64,000 nt of DNA from Granulosicoccus sp964390335 (GCA_964390335.1 CAYMHU010000011.1:34037-98036), one strand, 5' to 3'. Positions 35,499-45,679 are shown, numbered from the stretch's first letter. The notes: generated from the sequence alone by a model not told the origin. Translations and numbers: made by a program.

Positions 35499-35672
35499 GA
35501 TGACGTCTTTACGACGTGAACATAAATCGAAGCTGATCGCATCAAACGGTGCGCGATCGATTGACCGCGCACTCGAATCAAGCAGATATTCGGTTGACTG
35601 AGTTTAGCCAAATGCGACTACCACACCGTCATCAGGTAACTGACTTTCCTTAAAGCAACCAATCGCTTTCAT
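35499..35672 (-). other. 5' extension and leader of the transketolase C subunit with in-frame stop
   Basis: From an ATG at 35672 with a good AGGTGG site, 22 codons (MKAIGCFKES, then QLPDDGVVVAFG) run to TAA at 35604-35606. The same frame then continues without interruption through 35 codons into the transketolase C subunit. Reading through the TAA would give a protein of about 345 residues, near the usual length with an N-terminal extension. This could be a nonsense-split gene, a leader peptide with reinitiation, or a fused remnant of another gene. Confidence 0.5.
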
Positions 35673-35866
35673 TTTTTCCACCTATGAGTGTGATTGCTTA
35701 TGTTACAGAGCATGCCGTGTTGCAACGATATTAACAAGAGTGTGCAGTTTTGTAACTATTGCACATACGATTTTTATAGACACTCATCGCTCGTGAACAC
35801 AATTGGAAAACAGATTGCGGCGAATAGCATGCGGTTTCGTGTTGAGCATACTATAAGGCAACCCAG

Positions 35867-36277
35867 TCAGCTTGCGACGGTTACCTGTCCGTTGTGAGGA
35901 TCAACCACCAGTTGATCGCCGGTATTGATTAGTGTGGTGACATCACCATCGGCAAAGCGATCACACAAAGGCAAGTTTGCCAGCGCGGCACCTTGTGCGA
36001 GAATCGTGTTGGCACTGTTTAATAGCAATGCTTTGGGCGCCATTCCACGCGAAGCCATTTCATAGAGCATCCAGGCAGTCGCAACACCACCTTTTGCCGT
36101 ATTCAGCACCAGAATCTTATCAACATAACTTTGGCCAGCCAGCGCATGCTGAGGTCTGGAAAAGATCCCTTTTATTCGATCAAGGTCGTAGCGCGCCGAA
36201 AAGTTATCATCGGCCACCAACGCTTCTCCTTCCACCTTCGCACCAATACCAACATGACACTTAAGTATCTTGGACAT
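35867..36277 (-). CDS. aconitase X swivel domain subunit (DUF126)
   Basis: 136 aa from the ATG at 36277, which shares one base with the stop of the large subunit (TGATG). The DUF126/AcnX small subunit shows EGEALVADDNFSARYDLD, GIFSRPQHALAGQSYVDKILVL, GGVATAWMLYEMASRG and the C-terminal NTGDQLVVDPHNGQVTV. In the two-subunit form it closes over the active site of the large subunit. Bacterial two-subunit AcnX enzymes are known as cis-3-hydroxy-L-proline dehydratases. Confidence 0.9.
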   Translation of the reverse strand: MSKILKCHVGIGAKVEGEALVADDNFSARYDLDRIKGIFSRPQHALAGQSYVDKILVLNTAKGGVATAWMLYEMASRGMAPKALLLNSANTILAQGAALANLPLCDRFADGDVTTLINTGDQLVVDPHNGQVTVAS

Positions 36278-37518
36278 CACACGATCTCCCCGGCAACGGC
36301 TGCATCCACGCAATCTTTCATTGAAGCCAGCGCTGGTTTATAGCCGTAGCCACCGAGTATGTTCACGATTTTCGTGGAATTAGACAGTAGGCGTGTCCAG
36401 CCATTGGCTTCGCCAATCTCTCGGGCATATTGCTGATAGAAGCACGTGCCCTGAAGCACCCGCGCGCCAAAACTCTCGATATCGTCGATGTATCCAGCCG
36501 CTTTTGCATCCACATAAACGCTGGCAGGCGTACACACCAACATGGCTGTTTCTTTATGCTTGGTTCTACCACGACATAAGCTTGCTACGCTTTGCATTTC
36601 AACCAGTGATAACTGCGGTGCAGCGAATACGACTACATCCACCTTTTCACCGACACCACCAAACGAACCGCGCAACTCTGCGATATCACTTTGGGTTATT
36701 TTTTCAACAGGCAAATCCACACCGTTAACATCTGCCAATGAGTCGCACTCGGGTGTCACACCCACAATATGAAACAACGGTATAGAGCCATAGCTCGCCA
36801 TTGCTGCACCCATGTGCTTGGCTTCATCCGATGTGGGTACGCGATCGATACCTTCTATTACCGGCACCTCCCAATAAGAGCCGGCACGCCTACCTATTAC
36901 AGCGCCCAACACGCCCCATTCAGTTAATTCTGTTGGTGTTGCTTCTACAACATAACGCTTGGTTGCCATGCGATTTTCATCAAGGTGTAAACCATATCGA
37001 GGCGTATAACCGGTGAGTCCTGCTGCCAATGCCGATGGGCCACCTTCAAAATTGGACCGCGCGCCACAAATACTATTGGAATAAATCACAACACCGGTAT
37101 CGCCATAAGCAACGTGATCACCTTTTACCGGTGGCATCACTGTTTGATAGTTGATACACGTGTTGGTCATAACAATGCCCATGGCCCGACACGCAAAAAT
37201 GAAGCGTCGTTCAAGATCAGCCATCGCTTCTGTTTGCCCAAGTGGGTCGTAGTAGTCAAGATCGACGCCACGCGGATCGGTAATCATTGGGATCACAACC
37301 TTGCGCTCCGCTTCAGGCAGAGCCGCAAAGCCTTCCACCAGTTCCACACCCGCTTCACCGGTTGATTCTGGATCAGCCATCATGTGTGCCTGACTCACTT
37401 CGACCATGTCCTGCGCGTCGAACATGCGTCCAATTTCAATCTGATGTTGCACTGCCCATTGTCGAGCTGGGCCCATTTCGCCCGCTAACATGGCTTGTGC
37501 ACGCGCTGATAACTTCAT
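36277..37518 (-). CDS. aconitase X catalytic subunit
   Basis: 413 aa, large AcnX subunit. Family stretches include GPARQWAVQHQIEIGRMF, TCINYQTVMPPVKGDHVAYGDTGVV with a candidate cluster Cys, YSNSICGARSNFEGGPSALAAGLTG with the second Cys, and IPLFHIVGVTPEC with the third. Three separated Cys suit an Fe-S cluster. The likely reaction is dehydration of cis-3-hydroxy-L-proline to delta1-pyrroline-2-carboxylate. No reductase for that product is recognised in the window. The ATG is preceded by a GGGGG-rich site. The transketolase pair follows about 195 bp downstream on the same strand. Confidence 0.9.
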   Translation of the reverse strand: MKLSARAQAMLAGEMGPARQWAVQHQIEIGRMFDAQDMVEVSQAHMMADPESTGEAGVELVEGFAALPEAERKVVIPMITDPRGVDLDYYDPLGQTEAMADLERRFIFACRAMGIVMTNTCINYQTVMPPVKGDHVAYGDTGVVIYSNSICGARSNFEGGPSALAAGLTGYTPRYGLHLDENRMATKRYVVEATPTELTEWGVLGAVIGRRAGSYWEVPVIEGIDRVPTSDEAKHMGAAMASYGSIPLFHIVGVTPECDSLADVNGVDLPVEKITQSDIAELRGSFGGVGEKVDVVVFAAPQLSLVEMQSVASLCRGRTKHKETAMLVCTPASVYVDAKAAGYIDDIESFGARVLQGTCFYQQYAREIGEANGWTRLLSNSTKIVNILGGYGYKPALASMKDCVDAAVAGEIV

Positions 37519-37722
37519 CGATATGCCCCCGGTAGAAATGATGCACTAGTAAAGAATTAGTATTGATTCAGTTACCAAGCGGTTCTTCAACTGTTTCATC
37601 TTTTGCAGTATCGCAGAATAAGCTGTATTGATACACCTAAGCAATATCGAATACACTTCACGAAGGACTTGGCTTAGCGATTCGCCGAGGATATCTATCC
37701 GGACTCGATGGAGAATTGATGC

Positions 37723-38268
37723 ATGGTTTCAAGTTCACAGACTAAACCACTCGGTTGGCAAGCAGAGCCGTTCACGCTACCAAACGCCACTGGTGAAACC
37801 TTTTCACTTAATCAGTTAATGGGTGAAAACGGGCTGCTCGTTGCGTTCATATGCAATCACTGCCCGTACGTTATTGCTGTTGGAAATCGATTAGCACACG
37901 ACGCCAATGTACTCAAATCGAAAGGCATTAATACTGTGGCTATTAATTCGAACGACTTTATCAACTACCCGGCAGACAGCCCTGACAAAATGGACGCATT
38001 TGCCAGTTCGTTTGGTTTCGATTTTCCGTACCTCGTGGATGAAGATCAATCAGCTGCTCGCGCTTATGGCGCCGTTTGCACTCCTGATTTTTTTGGCTTT
38101 GATAAAACGGGCAAACTACAGTATCGCGGCAGACTCGACGATGCACGCATGGACAACGATAGCAATCGCACACCTGAACTTGTTAATGCGATGGTTCAGG
38201 TTGCTAAAACCGGCACGGCTCCGATAGAGCAAATGAATAGTATGGGGTGCTCTATAAAGTGGCGTTAG
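37723..38268 (+). CDS. thioredoxin-like / AhpC-TSA family protein
   Basis: 181 aa thioredoxin-fold protein: FTLPNATGETFSLNQL at the start, the redox motif CNHCPYV (Cys pair separated by two residues, about 46-49), AINSNDFINYPADSPDKM, and the cis-Pro region CTPDFFGFD. Cytoplasmic, no signal peptide. It belongs to a widespread group annotated as thioredoxin family/redoxin, and a peroxidase role is not proven. GGAG lies upstream of the ATG at 37723. Monocistronic, between aconitase X and the SNF2 gene. Confidence 0.87.
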   Translation: MVSSSQTKPLGWQAEPFTLPNATGETFSLNQLMGENGLLVAFICNHCPYVIAVGNRLAHDANVLKSKGINTVAINSNDFINYPADSPDKMDAFASSFGFDFPYLVDEDQSAARAYGAVCTPDFFGFDKTGKLQYRGRLDDARMDNDSNRTPELVNAMVQVAKTGTAPIEQMNSMGCSIKWR

Positions 38269-38395
38269 TGTTGTTCTGATTTCAGCAATTATTCGGCGAT
38301 GCCTCAGAATTTCACTCATTTTCGCCTAACAGATCTGGCTGCTGTCTATTGCACCTATTGAATCGACAGACGGCAGGAATTGTTATGATGAACGT

Positions 38396-41300
38396 ATGAC
38401 TGAACATGCTACTCATCCAACAATAACCAATCAGCACCTAACCGGCTACTTTACCCCTGTTACCCTGACACGAGCACGGGGAATCGTACAAGAGAATCTT
38501 GTAGCGCACTGTGGCTACGGTACCAAGCCAACCGACGTCTTCGGCTTTGTCTGGGGAACTGCCGACGAGCCTTATTACGTTAGCATCACACTAGCCTCGA
38601 ATCGCACCAGTTCCAGCTGCACCTGTCCTGTTCGTTATCAATGCAAACACGCTGCGGCCACATTGTTAACCTTACAACAGCTACAAGAACAACCTTCAAG
38701 CCAAGGTAACAACCCAAGCTCAGGCTCTTCTTCCAGTTCAATAGAGACTCAAACCGCAGCATTTAAGCTTAATAGACTAATAGCTGATTGGACGAGCGAT
38801 CTGGTCAATACCTCCCTTGAGCATGAAGACCTTGAGGACCAGACTGGCCAAACTGTTTTCAAATGGCGCCTGGGTCAAGAACAAAGCGGTTATTGGGGTA
38901 TTGCGGCACAGCAGTGTACCTGGACGGATACCGGCAATATCAGTAAAGGTAAGCGCTACGCATTGGGTGATCGCTATGACTACTATGAATATACGTATGG
39001 CGCTGACGATTTGCACATTATTGACATGCTTAGATTACTGATGCAAAGAGACAAGGTCAGTACAGCTCAACAAAGCAAGAAATTAGTCAGACTATACGCC
39101 AAGGCCGGTGCGCACGTACTTGCTCAAATGCTCCAAACACAACGCTTGTTTTTAATGGGTAACGAGATTGAGCCACTGAGTATAGGGCCATCGGTTAGCG
39201 CCACTTTATCGTGGATTACAGTTGATGGTAAAAACGCAGGGCCTTTGATACCCAAAGCACTGCATTCACAACGTTACAAAAAAGTGGAGATTCAACTTGA
39301 TGGCGTCCAGGCAAATCATTACCTGCCAACCGACCCACCTTTTTATATCGATGTAATAAACCATCAAATTGGCCCCATTAATACAAACTTGGAGAGCAAT
39401 GCATTTCATCTGCTCGCCACCGCACCCCCTATTCCTGAAGCAGACGCGCAACGCATTGCTAACGAGCTGGAAATAGAGCTTCCCTTTACCGATCTACCAT
39501 TGCCAGCCGAGTCGAATATCGGGTTTATTGACTCACCACCAGTAGGCGTTCTGTCAATGCACTCCCGCAATAACTCAGTAGATGTTGATACATGGCAAGT
39601 CACCCTACAGGTACGTTATGACGACTTGTATTTAAATCTGTTAATCGGGTCGGAACCAGAGCCATCGGTGTACACGATAGACGATGGACGAATGTATGCT
39701 ATCCACCGTGACGATGGAGCTGAGGCAGCATTGTTTAGTAAATGGTGTCAATTGCAAAATGACTTTATCCGGTATGTAGGTGCGTTTTACGACGAGCGTA
39801 ATATGGATTTTGTGCCGATTAGTCATCTCCCGCAAGACCAGTTTGCCAGCTTTGAACGATTGCTGGCGGATCGTAGCAAATGGGAAGAACTTGGCTTTGA
39901 AATTATCGTCAATCCGCCGCTAAACTTGCAAACATCAACTGCGTCCAGCTTCCTTGCCAAACTTGAGCCAAGCGAGAACGGTTGGTTCAATCTAAGCCTC
40001 ACGTTCACACATGCCGGCCATGAGTACCAACTACTGCCATTAGTTGTGCAATGGTTAGAGCGCGGGTATTCAGACAGGCCATTGGTGTTTTGCGGTAAAG
40101 ACGGCGATTGGCTAGAGCTGCCATTGTCCGTTTTACTACCCGTTGCAGAGACCATGATGGAACTTGGCGATGACACGCGTAAAGCCGACTCGCTACAGCT
40201 GCATCAAGCTCGCGCCATGAGTCTTGATCACTTACAGGCTGAGTTCGATGCCAATGGTATAGAGACCGAATGGTCAGATGCAGCGGGCCTACTGGCAATT
40301 GGTGAGAAACTGCGTGCACTCACTGCTGATGACTCTCATCACTTTCATAACGCGAAAATACCTCGAGCATTAAAAGCCGAACTACGTCCATATCAATGCT
40401 ATGGTATGGCGTGGCTTGACTACCTAGACAACGCTGGCCTCAATGGTATTCTTGCCGATGATATGGGCCTTGGCAAAACCATTCAAACTCTGGCCCATTT
40501 GCAATCACTACGACAACGGCGTCGACTCAACAAACCGGTGCTGATTGTGGTACCCACCAGTTTGCTGGGTAATTGGGAACAAGAGGCAATGCGTTTTACA
40601 CCGTCACTGCCAGTGCGTGTGTGGCACGGCAAAGACAGGCACTCGACGCCGTTGGAAAATGAAACCGCCAAATTGATTATCACCAGTTATGCACTGGCGT
40701 TGCGAGACAACACACTGCTACAGCAGCACGGCTTTGATTATCTTATTCTCGACGAAGCACAAAATATCAAAAACCCCACTGCAAAAGTGACACGCGCACT
40801 CAAAGCACTTCCTATAGAAAGGCGATTATGCTTAAGCGGCACGCCAATAGAGAATCATCTGGGTGAACTGTGGTCGCAATTTGATTTCCTGATGCCGGGC
40901 CTACTCGGTTCAAAACGCCAGTTCACCAAACATTTTAGAACGCCCATTGAAAAGCACGGAATGACTTCAAGACAGCACAAGTTAAATGCGGCGGTGCAAC
41001 CGTTCATGCTGCGCAGACGCAAAGAACACGTTGCCACGGAATTACCAGCCAAAACGGAAATAACACAACACATCATACTCGAGCCTAAGCAAGCCAAATT
41101 ATATGAGGGAATTCGGTTGAGTATGGAAAAACATGTACGTACCTTACTTGCAGAAAAAGGTGTTGCTCGAAGCCAGATACAAGTGCTCGAAGCACTGCTG
41201 AAATTACGCCAGGCCTGCTGTCACCCTGCACTGGTCAAACTGCCCAGCGCGCGTAACATCAGCGAATCAGCTAAAACCGATCACGTTATGGGGATGATCC

Positions 41301-41779
41301 AAGAGCTGATTGCCGAGGGTCGGAAAATTATTCTGTTCTCGCAGTTTACTCAAATGCTTAAGCTACTTGAAATACACTTGAATGAGCTTGGTATCAACTA
41401 CGTGAAGCTCACCGGTCAAACACGAAAACGCACCGAAGCGATAAACTCCTTTCAACAAGGTGAGGTACCCATTTTTTTGATAAGCTTAAAAGCCGGTGGT
41501 ACGGGGCTTAATTTAACTGCCGCGGATACGGTAATCCACTACGACCCTTGGTGGAATCCTGCAGTTGAGCGACAAGCCACCGATCGCGCTCATCGCATTG
41601 GACAAGACAAACCAGTGTTTGTGTATAAGCTAATTGTAAAAAATACGGTAGAGGAAAAAATAATCACCATGCAACATAGAAAGCAAGCGCTAAGCGATGC
41701 AACCGTTGAGCATGATGGCGCAAGCTTTGTTAGAGCGATGAGTGCCGATGATATATTGAATCTGTTTTCGGTTGATTGA
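38396..41779 (+). CDS. SNF2-family helicase with SWIM zinc finger
   Basis: 1127 aa. A SWIM zinc finger lies near the N-terminus (about 78-98: CTCPVRYQCKHAAATL, CxCx-n-CxH). A long central region without a clear family follows (about 120-640). The SNF2 helicase core has Walker A DDMGLGKTIQT (about 690), DEAQNIKN (about 784), SGTPIENHLGELWSQF, and the helicase C-terminal domain ending in QATDRAHRIGQ (about 1060). It is an ATP-driven DNA translocase of the bacterial HepA/SWIM type. The exact role is unknown; its neighbours do not form a recognised defence system. Confidence 0.93.
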   Translation: MTEHATHPTITNQHLTGYFTPVTLTRARGIVQENLVAHCGYGTKPTDVFGFVWGTADEPYYVSITLASNRTSSSCTCPVRYQCKHAAATLLTLQQLQEQPSSQGNNPSSGSSSSSIETQTAAFKLNRLIADWTSDLVNTSLEHEDLEDQTGQTVFKWRLGQEQSGYWGIAAQQCTWTDTGNISKGKRYALGDRYDYYEYTYGADDLHIIDMLRLLMQRDKVSTAQQSKKLVRLYAKAGAHVLAQMLQTQRLFLMGNEIEPLSIGPSVSATLSWITVDGKNAGPLIPKALHSQRYKKVEIQLDGVQANHYLPTDPPFYIDVINHQIGPINTNLESNAFHLLATAPPIPEADAQRIANELEIELPFTDLPLPAESNIGFIDSPPVGVLSMHSRNNSVDVDTWQVTLQVRYDDLYLNLLIGSEPEPSVYTIDDGRMYAIHRDDGAEAALFSKWCQLQNDFIRYVGAFYDERNMDFVPISHLPQDQFASFERLLADRSKWEELGFEIIVNPPLNLQTSTASSFLAKLEPSENGWFNLSLTFTHAGHEYQLLPLVVQWLERGYSDRPLVFCGKDGDWLELPLSVLLPVAETMMELGDDTRKADSLQLHQARAMSLDHLQAEFDANGIETEWSDAAGLLAIGEKLRALTADDSHHFHNAKIPRALKAELRPYQCYGMAWLDYLDNAGLNGILADDMGLGKTIQTLAHLQSLRQRRRLNKPVLIVVPTSLLGNWEQEAMRFTPSLPVRVWHGKDRHSTPLENETAKLIITSYALALRDNTLLQQHGFDYLILDEAQNIKNPTAKVTRALKALPIERRLCLSGTPIENHLGELWSQFDFLMPGLLGSKRQFTKHFRTPIEKHGMTSRQHKLNAAVQPFMLRRRKEHVATELPAKTEITQHIILEPKQAKLYEGIRLSMEKHVRTLLAEKGVARSQIQVLEALLKLRQACCHPALVKLPSARNISESAKTDHVMGMIQELIAEGRKIILFSQFTQMLKLLEIHLNELGINYVKLTGQTRKRTEAINSFQQGEVPIFLISLKAGGTGLNLTAADTVIHYDPWWNPAVERQATDRAHRIGQDKPVFVYKLIVKNTVEEKIITMQHRKQALSDATVEHDGASFVRAMSADDILNLFSVD

Positions 41780-41897
41780 CGCACACATGATTCTGCTGCG
41801 AATGACAGCACCCATAAAATGCAAAGATAAGTTCATCAAATCGATACCGGGCCCTGCTTAGTGGTTTTTATTTCGATCGTATACATTCGGAGTCTCC

Positions 41898-43379
41898 ATG
41901 GAATCCAGTAACCACGGCAGCACTAGACCAAACATCGTACTGATATTCACCGACAATCAGCAGGCAGCAACGCTTGGGTGCTATGGCAATCACGAAGTGC
42001 ATACACCCAATTTGGATAAACTGGCAGCCAACGGCATGCTGTTCGATAATGCCTTTGGTGCCAACGCGTATTGCTCCCCTACTCGCGCATCTGTGCTGAC
42101 CGGAGAGATTCCGTCTGCGCATGGCGTTCACACATGGATTGATGATCGCAACATGCATGAGTGGCCTGCGGGATGGCATGCGTTAGCACAATCAAAAACC
42201 CTGCCGCAGGAACTGCAAAAACTTGGTTATCGTACCGGCATGTTTGGCAAGTACCACCTTGGCGATCCAAAAAGCACAGCACCCGGATGGAATAGCTGGG
42301 TGACCATGGCGGATGGGCATGTTAGAAGTTTTTATAACAATGCCATTTTTGATAATGGTGAAACTTATGCACAACCGGGCCATTCAGTTGATTTTTTTAC
42401 CGACAAAACCATCGAGTTTATTCAACAACATAAAAAGGAACACTCTGATAATCCCTACTTTGCCTACGTACCATTGCCGGCACCCTACGGGCACTGGCCC
42501 GCAACCAATGATGGGAACCGCAATCGTTTTGCTGAGCTATACGATGAGTGCCCGATGCAAACCGTGCCTCGTGCATCGATACGAGCAAGTGCTGTAGCTA
42601 ACTACGACCGGATTAAATCGCAAAGTGGGCAAGGGTTGGATTTTTCCATGCTAATGCGTGCGCCCAATCATTTACCCACTTTAAGAAACTACTACAGCCA
42701 AATTACAATGATTGACGAAGCTGTGGGGCGTATTGTTGAGACAGACCCGGATGCACTCATTATTTTTACCACTGATCATGGTTTGTCGCTCGGCCAACAT
42801 GGGTTCTGGGGGCATGGCGGATCAACGTATCCATCTAATCTGCATTACGCAGCTCATTCGATACCGTTAATAGTGAGTCAGCCCGGCATTGTTCAGGCGG
42901 GAGCAACATCTTCATTGCACCTGTCGAACACAGACCTCTATGCCACCATCCTCGAATGTGCCGGAGGATCTGCAGACAGTGAACTGCCAAGTCGTTCGTT
43001 TGCTCCGGTGCTTAAAGGTGCCACACCGGAGAACTGGGGTGATGATGAAATGTATGCCGAACAGGAAGAAACCCGGGTTATCAGAACACCAGACTGGGTA
43101 ATGTTTAAACGCTTTATAAAAGACGGTGTGAGCGACCTGCAGCACGAGTTATACGATGTCAATGCAGACCCAGACGAAACGAACAATCTTGCGCAGAGCC
43201 CAGACCACGCTGCAGTAGTAGCGGAGCTATCGAAAAAGATTGACGACTACTTTGAACAATATGCAAAAACCAAAGCAGATATGTGGAAGGGCGGAGTACC
43301 TATTCAGAACTCAACGTTGATTGAATACTGGCGGGGTATCTGGGGTCAGCAATGGCAACCTGTTTATTATTATGAGTGA
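41898..43379 (+). CDS. sulfatase (formylglycine-dependent)
   Basis: 493 aa type I sulfatase/alkaline phosphatase-fold enzyme. The N-terminus reads RPNIVLIFTDNQQAATLGCYG with the metal Asp, and the signature is YCSPTRAS with Cys59 as the residue converted to formylglycine by a maturase. Further parts are GKYHLGD and FTTDHGLSLGQHGFWGHGG. No signal peptide, so it is probably cytoplasmic and acts on imported sulfated sugars or other sulfate esters. With rhamnose and uronate genes 25 kb away, an ulvan link is possible but not shown. Maturase not in the window. Confidence 0.92.
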   Translation: MESSNHGSTRPNIVLIFTDNQQAATLGCYGNHEVHTPNLDKLAANGMLFDNAFGANAYCSPTRASVLTGEIPSAHGVHTWIDDRNMHEWPAGWHALAQSKTLPQELQKLGYRTGMFGKYHLGDPKSTAPGWNSWVTMADGHVRSFYNNAIFDNGETYAQPGHSVDFFTDKTIEFIQQHKKEHSDNPYFAYVPLPAPYGHWPATNDGNRNRFAELYDECPMQTVPRASIRASAVANYDRIKSQSGQGLDFSMLMRAPNHLPTLRNYYSQITMIDEAVGRIVETDPDALIIFTTDHGLSLGQHGFWGHGGSTYPSNLHYAAHSIPLIVSQPGIVQAGATSSLHLSNTDLYATILECAGGSADSELPSRSFAPVLKGATPENWGDDEMYAEQEETRVIRTPDWVMFKRFIKDGVSDLQHELYDVNADPDETNNLAQSPDHAAVVAELSKKIDDYFEQYAKTKADMWKGGVPIQNSTLIEYWRGIWGQQWQPVYYYE

Positions 43380-43415
43380 TAGGGTATTAGGCTAGCGGCC
43401 GACTGCTGAGGGGAT

Positions 43416-44306
43416 TTAATCGTCACGTTGACTCAGACTTGTCGCGGCAGACTCAAAACCAAGCTCAATAAGTTCATCGGCTCGATCAAACTCCAACGTG
43501 CCGCATACATCGCGCGCAATCATGATGGTGTGATCCGGTGGGTACGCAGCGAGCTTTTGTCTTGCAATTGCGCCTTGCATTGCATCAAAAGTTTGATCGG
43601 CGATATCAAGCATGCTCCATCCGCCAGAATCGTTCAGTGGTTTTTGCCCCTTCAGGTCATCAATCCATTTACTGATTTTCTGTTGAAAACTGTTGGCTTC
43701 TTGCTGCTCGGGTTCATCAGGTTCGGATTGAGATTTTGACTGATTTGCTCCGGTTGGTGGCGCACCCAGATTGACCGCAATGGTTAGATCTGTTTTGTCT
43801 TTAAACGTAGGCGCTATCGGTACCGGATTCAGAATCCCGCCATCGAGTAATTTTAAACCGTCTAACTCATATGGAGCAAAGAACAGTGGCAGTGAAATCG
43901 ATGCTCGGATAGCGTCAAACAGCGAACCGCTTTGTAACCAGATTTCTTTTTCGCGCGTGATGTCCGCAGCAATCGCGGTATAGGCAATGGGTAAGTCCTC
44001 AATTTGGCAATCACCCACCAAATCCTTAAGAGCATTGATGATGCGATCGCCATAGACCAAGCCTTGTTTACCCCAGGAAAAATCCAGCAGATTGACGATG
44101 TCGATTTTAGAAATAGCGCGAACCCATTCCTCGTACGTATCGAGTTTGCCGCGTGCATATACGCCACCAATTAATGCACCAATAGAGCACCCACTTATGG
44201 AACGAATGTCGTATCCGTTTTCCTCTAGCCAGTGAATAACGCCAATATGCGCCATACCCCGAGCGCCGCCACTGCCAAGCACCAGTGATACTGTTTTGTT
44301 TGTCAT
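43416..44306 (-). CDS. patatin-like phospholipase family protein
   Basis: 296 aa from the ATG at 44306. The open frame extends to 44432, but the patatin core starts right after this ATG. The oxyanion motif is GSGGARG (11-17), the nucleophile is Ser41 in GCSIGAL, and the partner Asp is in LLDGGILNP. It resembles the RssA/YchK group of bacterial patatins. A serine acyl-hydrolase activity on lipids is expected. C-terminal extension (about 210-296) is rich in Gln/Glu, then helical. It is divergent from an uncharacterised helical protein gene. Confidence 0.9.
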   Translation of the reverse strand: MTNKTVSLVLGSGGARGMAHIGVIHWLEENGYDIRSISGCSIGALIGGVYARGKLDTYEEWVRAISKIDIVNLLDFSWGKQGLVYGDRIINALKDLVGDCQIEDLPIAYTAIAADITREKEIWLQSGSLFDAIRASISLPLFFAPYELDGLKLLDGGILNPVPIAPTFKDKTDLTIAVNLGAPPTGANQSKSQSEPDEPEQQEANSFQQKISKWIDDLKGQKPLNDSGGWSMLDIADQTFDAMQGAIARQKLAAYPPDHTIMIARDVCGTLEFDRADELIELGFESAATSLSQRDD

Positions 44307-44446
44307 AGCTGTTTGTGCGTGTAGATTAGATGTATCAGACTTCGCAAATCGTATTGTGCCATGATCTATGAGCTCTGAAGCATTATCTGACCCAAAAGCG
44401 AAAGGGCAAGAGGTATTATGGGGATTCCACAAACACTTGGTTTCTT

Positions 44447-45679
44447 ATGGCTAGCACCTACAAATGGGAGTTCAGGGCCCGCTTCAGAAAGCGTTCATTC
44501 GGTTGGAAGTCTCAACCTGCTATCAAGCGCGTCAAGGAAGCTGTCTCCGAAATCAAAAAAGTGGCAAGGAAAGATAAAACCCTGGCCGCAGAAGGCGCTA
44601 TTCTGCTCATAGTGAAACTGTCCCCTGCACTCGAAAATGTGGACAGTTCATCCGGATCGATCGGGACAGCCGTAAACAACGCCATAAAGGCACTTGTACC
44701 CATCATCTGCGCAGCACCAATAGATGAAAAGACACGCAATGATTGGCTAGAACGCCTATTTGAAGCTCACGCAAAAGACAAAATCCCCTACATTGAATTG
44801 TTAGCAGAGTATTGGGGCGAGCTTTGCACAACGCAAACACTTGCCAGCCAGTGGGCCGACCAGCTGTTACCAACAACTAAAACTGCGCTTAACCCCAACA
44901 ACAAAGGCCTTTTTTTTCACGGCAGCTCCGCATGCCTTAGTGCGTTATATAGCGCCGCAAAATATGATGATCTACTTGAACTGCTTGAACAGCAATCGTT
45001 CTGGCCTTACAAACGCTGGGCGGTTAAAGCATTGGCTGCTAAAGGCTTGAGTCGTGAGGCCATTGCCATGGCAGAGAATAGCCGCAATGCTTGGGCCAGC
45101 GATCCAGATATTGATAAGCTATGCGAAAACATATTGCTGTCAATGGACCAAACTGAAGAGGCCTATAGTCTATACGGGCTCCGAGCCAATCGAGCTTCCA
45201 CCTACACGGCATGGTATCGCGCTGTTGCAAAAAAATACCCGGATAAAAAGCCCGCCAGTATTTTGGAAGATTTAGCAGCTGAAACTCCGGGCGAGGAAGG
45301 CAAATGGTTTGCCGCAGCGAAAGATGCGAAGTTATATGAAGAGGCCATTGCTTTTGCCCGAAGTTCACCAAGTGCGCCCCAAACCCTGACCCGTGCTGCC
45401 AGAGACTTTGCTGTTAAAGAACCCAAGTTCGCAGCTGAAGCAGGCATGACCGCCTTGCACTGGCTATTGGAAGGGTATGGCTATGAAATCAACTCCTCTG
45501 ACGTCGTGAATGCCTATACGCGTTGCATGACTGCCGCCGAAAACGCTGGCGAATCTGAACAAGTTTTTGCGTGGATTGAGCAACGGCTAGCGCAAGCATC
45601 GGAAAACGATAGTTTTGTCAGCAATGTGCTACGGCGCTTAATTCGTGATACAAAAAAGCAGAACAACGAAGTCGAGTGA
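44447..45679 (+). CDS. uncharacterised helical-repeat protein (DUF6880-like)
   Basis: 410 aa, almost entirely helical by pattern. It has regularly spaced Ala/Leu pairs as in TPR or HEAT-like solenoids (residues about 130-360) and a conserved-looking ALHWLLEGYGYEINSSDVVNAY segment near the C-terminus that I associate with DUF6880 proteins. No signal peptide or catalytic motif. The ATG at 44447 has no clear ribosome site. It is followed 67 bp later by another uncharacterised gene on the same strand, suggesting one transcript. Confidence 0.65.
   Translation: MASTYKWEFRARFRKRSFGWKSQPAIKRVKEAVSEIKKVARKDKTLAAEGAILLIVKLSPALENVDSSSGSIGTAVNNAIKALVPIICAAPIDEKTRNDWLERLFEAHAKDKIPYIELLAEYWGELCTTQTLASQWADQLLPTTKTALNPNNKGLFFHGSSACLSALYSAAKYDDLLELLEQQSFWPYKRWAVKALAAKGLSREAIAMAENSRNAWASDPDIDKLCENILLSMDQTEEAYSLYGLRANRASTYTAWYRAVAKKYPDKKPASILEDLAAETPGEEGKWFAAAKDAKLYEEAIAFARSSPSAPQTLTRAARDFAVKEPKFAAEAGMTALHWLLEGYGYEINSSDVVNAYTRCMTAAENAGESEQVFAWIEQRLAQASENDSFVSNVLRRLIRDTKKQNNEVE

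Noticed and set aside
38396..44306. SNF2 helicase, sulfatase and patatin-like lipase as a possible anti-phage defence island
   Set aside because: The gene set does not match a known defence architecture, the genes are in separate transcription units, and the SWIM/SNF2 and RssA-type patatin families are common outside defence loci.
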